Below, piece after piece: positions 63,843 through 64,000 of a DNA stretch of 64,000 bases. Below the pieces are notes generated by a model. That model was not told where the DNA came from, did no database searches, and saw nothing but the letters and a program-made list of their open reading frames with translations. Numbering within the stretch: the stretch's first letter is position 1; each line of letters starts with the position of its first letter. The position numbers and the translations under genes are program-made. The stretch comes from Actinopolymorpha cephalotaxi (lineage in GTDB: Bacteria; Actinomycetota; Actinomycetes; Propionibacteriales; Actinopolymorphaceae), in assembly GCF_013408535.1 (NCBI RefSeq), contig NZ_JACBZA010000001.1, positions 2,254,850 through 2,318,849 of the forward strand, in the 5' to 3' direction.

Positions 63843-64000
63843 TTGGCCGCCTCTTCGCCCACCAGGCACGTGTTCGTCACAGGGGGCGTCGCCTCCTCTC
63901 TCGGCAAGGGCCTCACCGCCTCCAGCCTCGGCAATCTGCTGAAGGCACGCGGGTTGCGGGTCACCATGCAGAAGCTCGACCCCTATCTCAACGTCGATCC
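63843..64000 (+). CDS. pyrG: CTP synthase (N-terminal part)
   Basis: The first ~52 residues of an enzyme that makes CTP from UTP using ATP and glutamine. The family start [20 protein letters not shown] and [22 protein letters not shown] are unmistakable; the gene runs off the right edge. TTG at 63843 has GGGGAG at 6 nt. An upstream in-frame GTG (63786) or ATG (63792) just after a -10 box would add 17-19 residues and be leaderless. Both might be used. Confidence 0.95.
   Translation, partial: MAASSPTRHVFVTGGVASSLGKGLTASSLGNLLKARGLRVTMQKLDPYLNVD

Overview
The window is chromosomal DNA of a high-GC actinomycete. The signs are very high G+C, strong third-position G/C in coding frames, many GTG and TTG starts, TANNNT-type -10 boxes placed 6-8 nt before start codons (leaderless style), a class A RNase P RNA with actinobacterial ends, and a 16S-23S spacer without tRNAs. 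The gene order infC-rpmI-rplT-tsnR-like-pheST, then argCJBDFRGH, tyrS, rrn, and tlyA-nadK-recN-steAB-pyrG resembles the conserved Streptomyces/Nocardioides core. Placement near Propionibacteriales is my guess and was not tested. I saw no insertion sequence, prophage, CRISPR array or tRNA gene.

Layout. 1-13.3 kb is accessory or housekeeping: the start of an ion-permease gene on the minus strand, an RNB-family ribonuclease, rnpB, a membrane-anchored VanY-type peptidase, an alpha/beta hydrolase, an OmpR-type two-component pair, two minus-strand ABC transporters (a likely heterodimeric exporter), a family III CoA-transferase, a small P-loop kinase and a secreted esterase. 13.3-19.9 kb is the translation block: a long structured leader, infC with an AUC start, rpmI, rplT, an rRNA methyltransferase and pheST. 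19.9-23.3 kb holds an SDR, an MBL-fold/Rieske protein and an M50-like membrane protease. 23.3-30.2 kb is a solute ABC importer with a LacI-type operator and two ATPases fused in one chain.

30.2-41.3 kb is a complete arginine pathway from N-acetylglutamyl phosphate to argininosuccinate cleavage, with its repressor ArgR inside the operon and ARG-box-like sites before argC and argB. It continues into a DNA glycosylase gene and tyrS with start/stop overlaps. 41.3-47.4 kb is one complete rRNA operon (three tandem promoters, 16S, 23S, 5S, terminator).

47.6-64 kb holds an RG-rich, 60-bp-repeat protein with TPR-like helices, a pair of DnaA boxes in front of an OB-fold ssDNA-binding protein gene, a DUF1015 protein, a TPR-HAD-small-protein-TlyA-NadK-RecN chain, the cell-division pair SteA/SteB, and a three-gene membrane set (WecA/MraY-like, MurJ-like, glycosyltransferase) that runs to the start of pyrG at the right edge. 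The best candidates for new biology are that SteAB-linked lipid-linked-glycan module, the RG-repeat protein beside the rrn operon, the DnaA-box pair and the structured infC/rpmI RNA elements.
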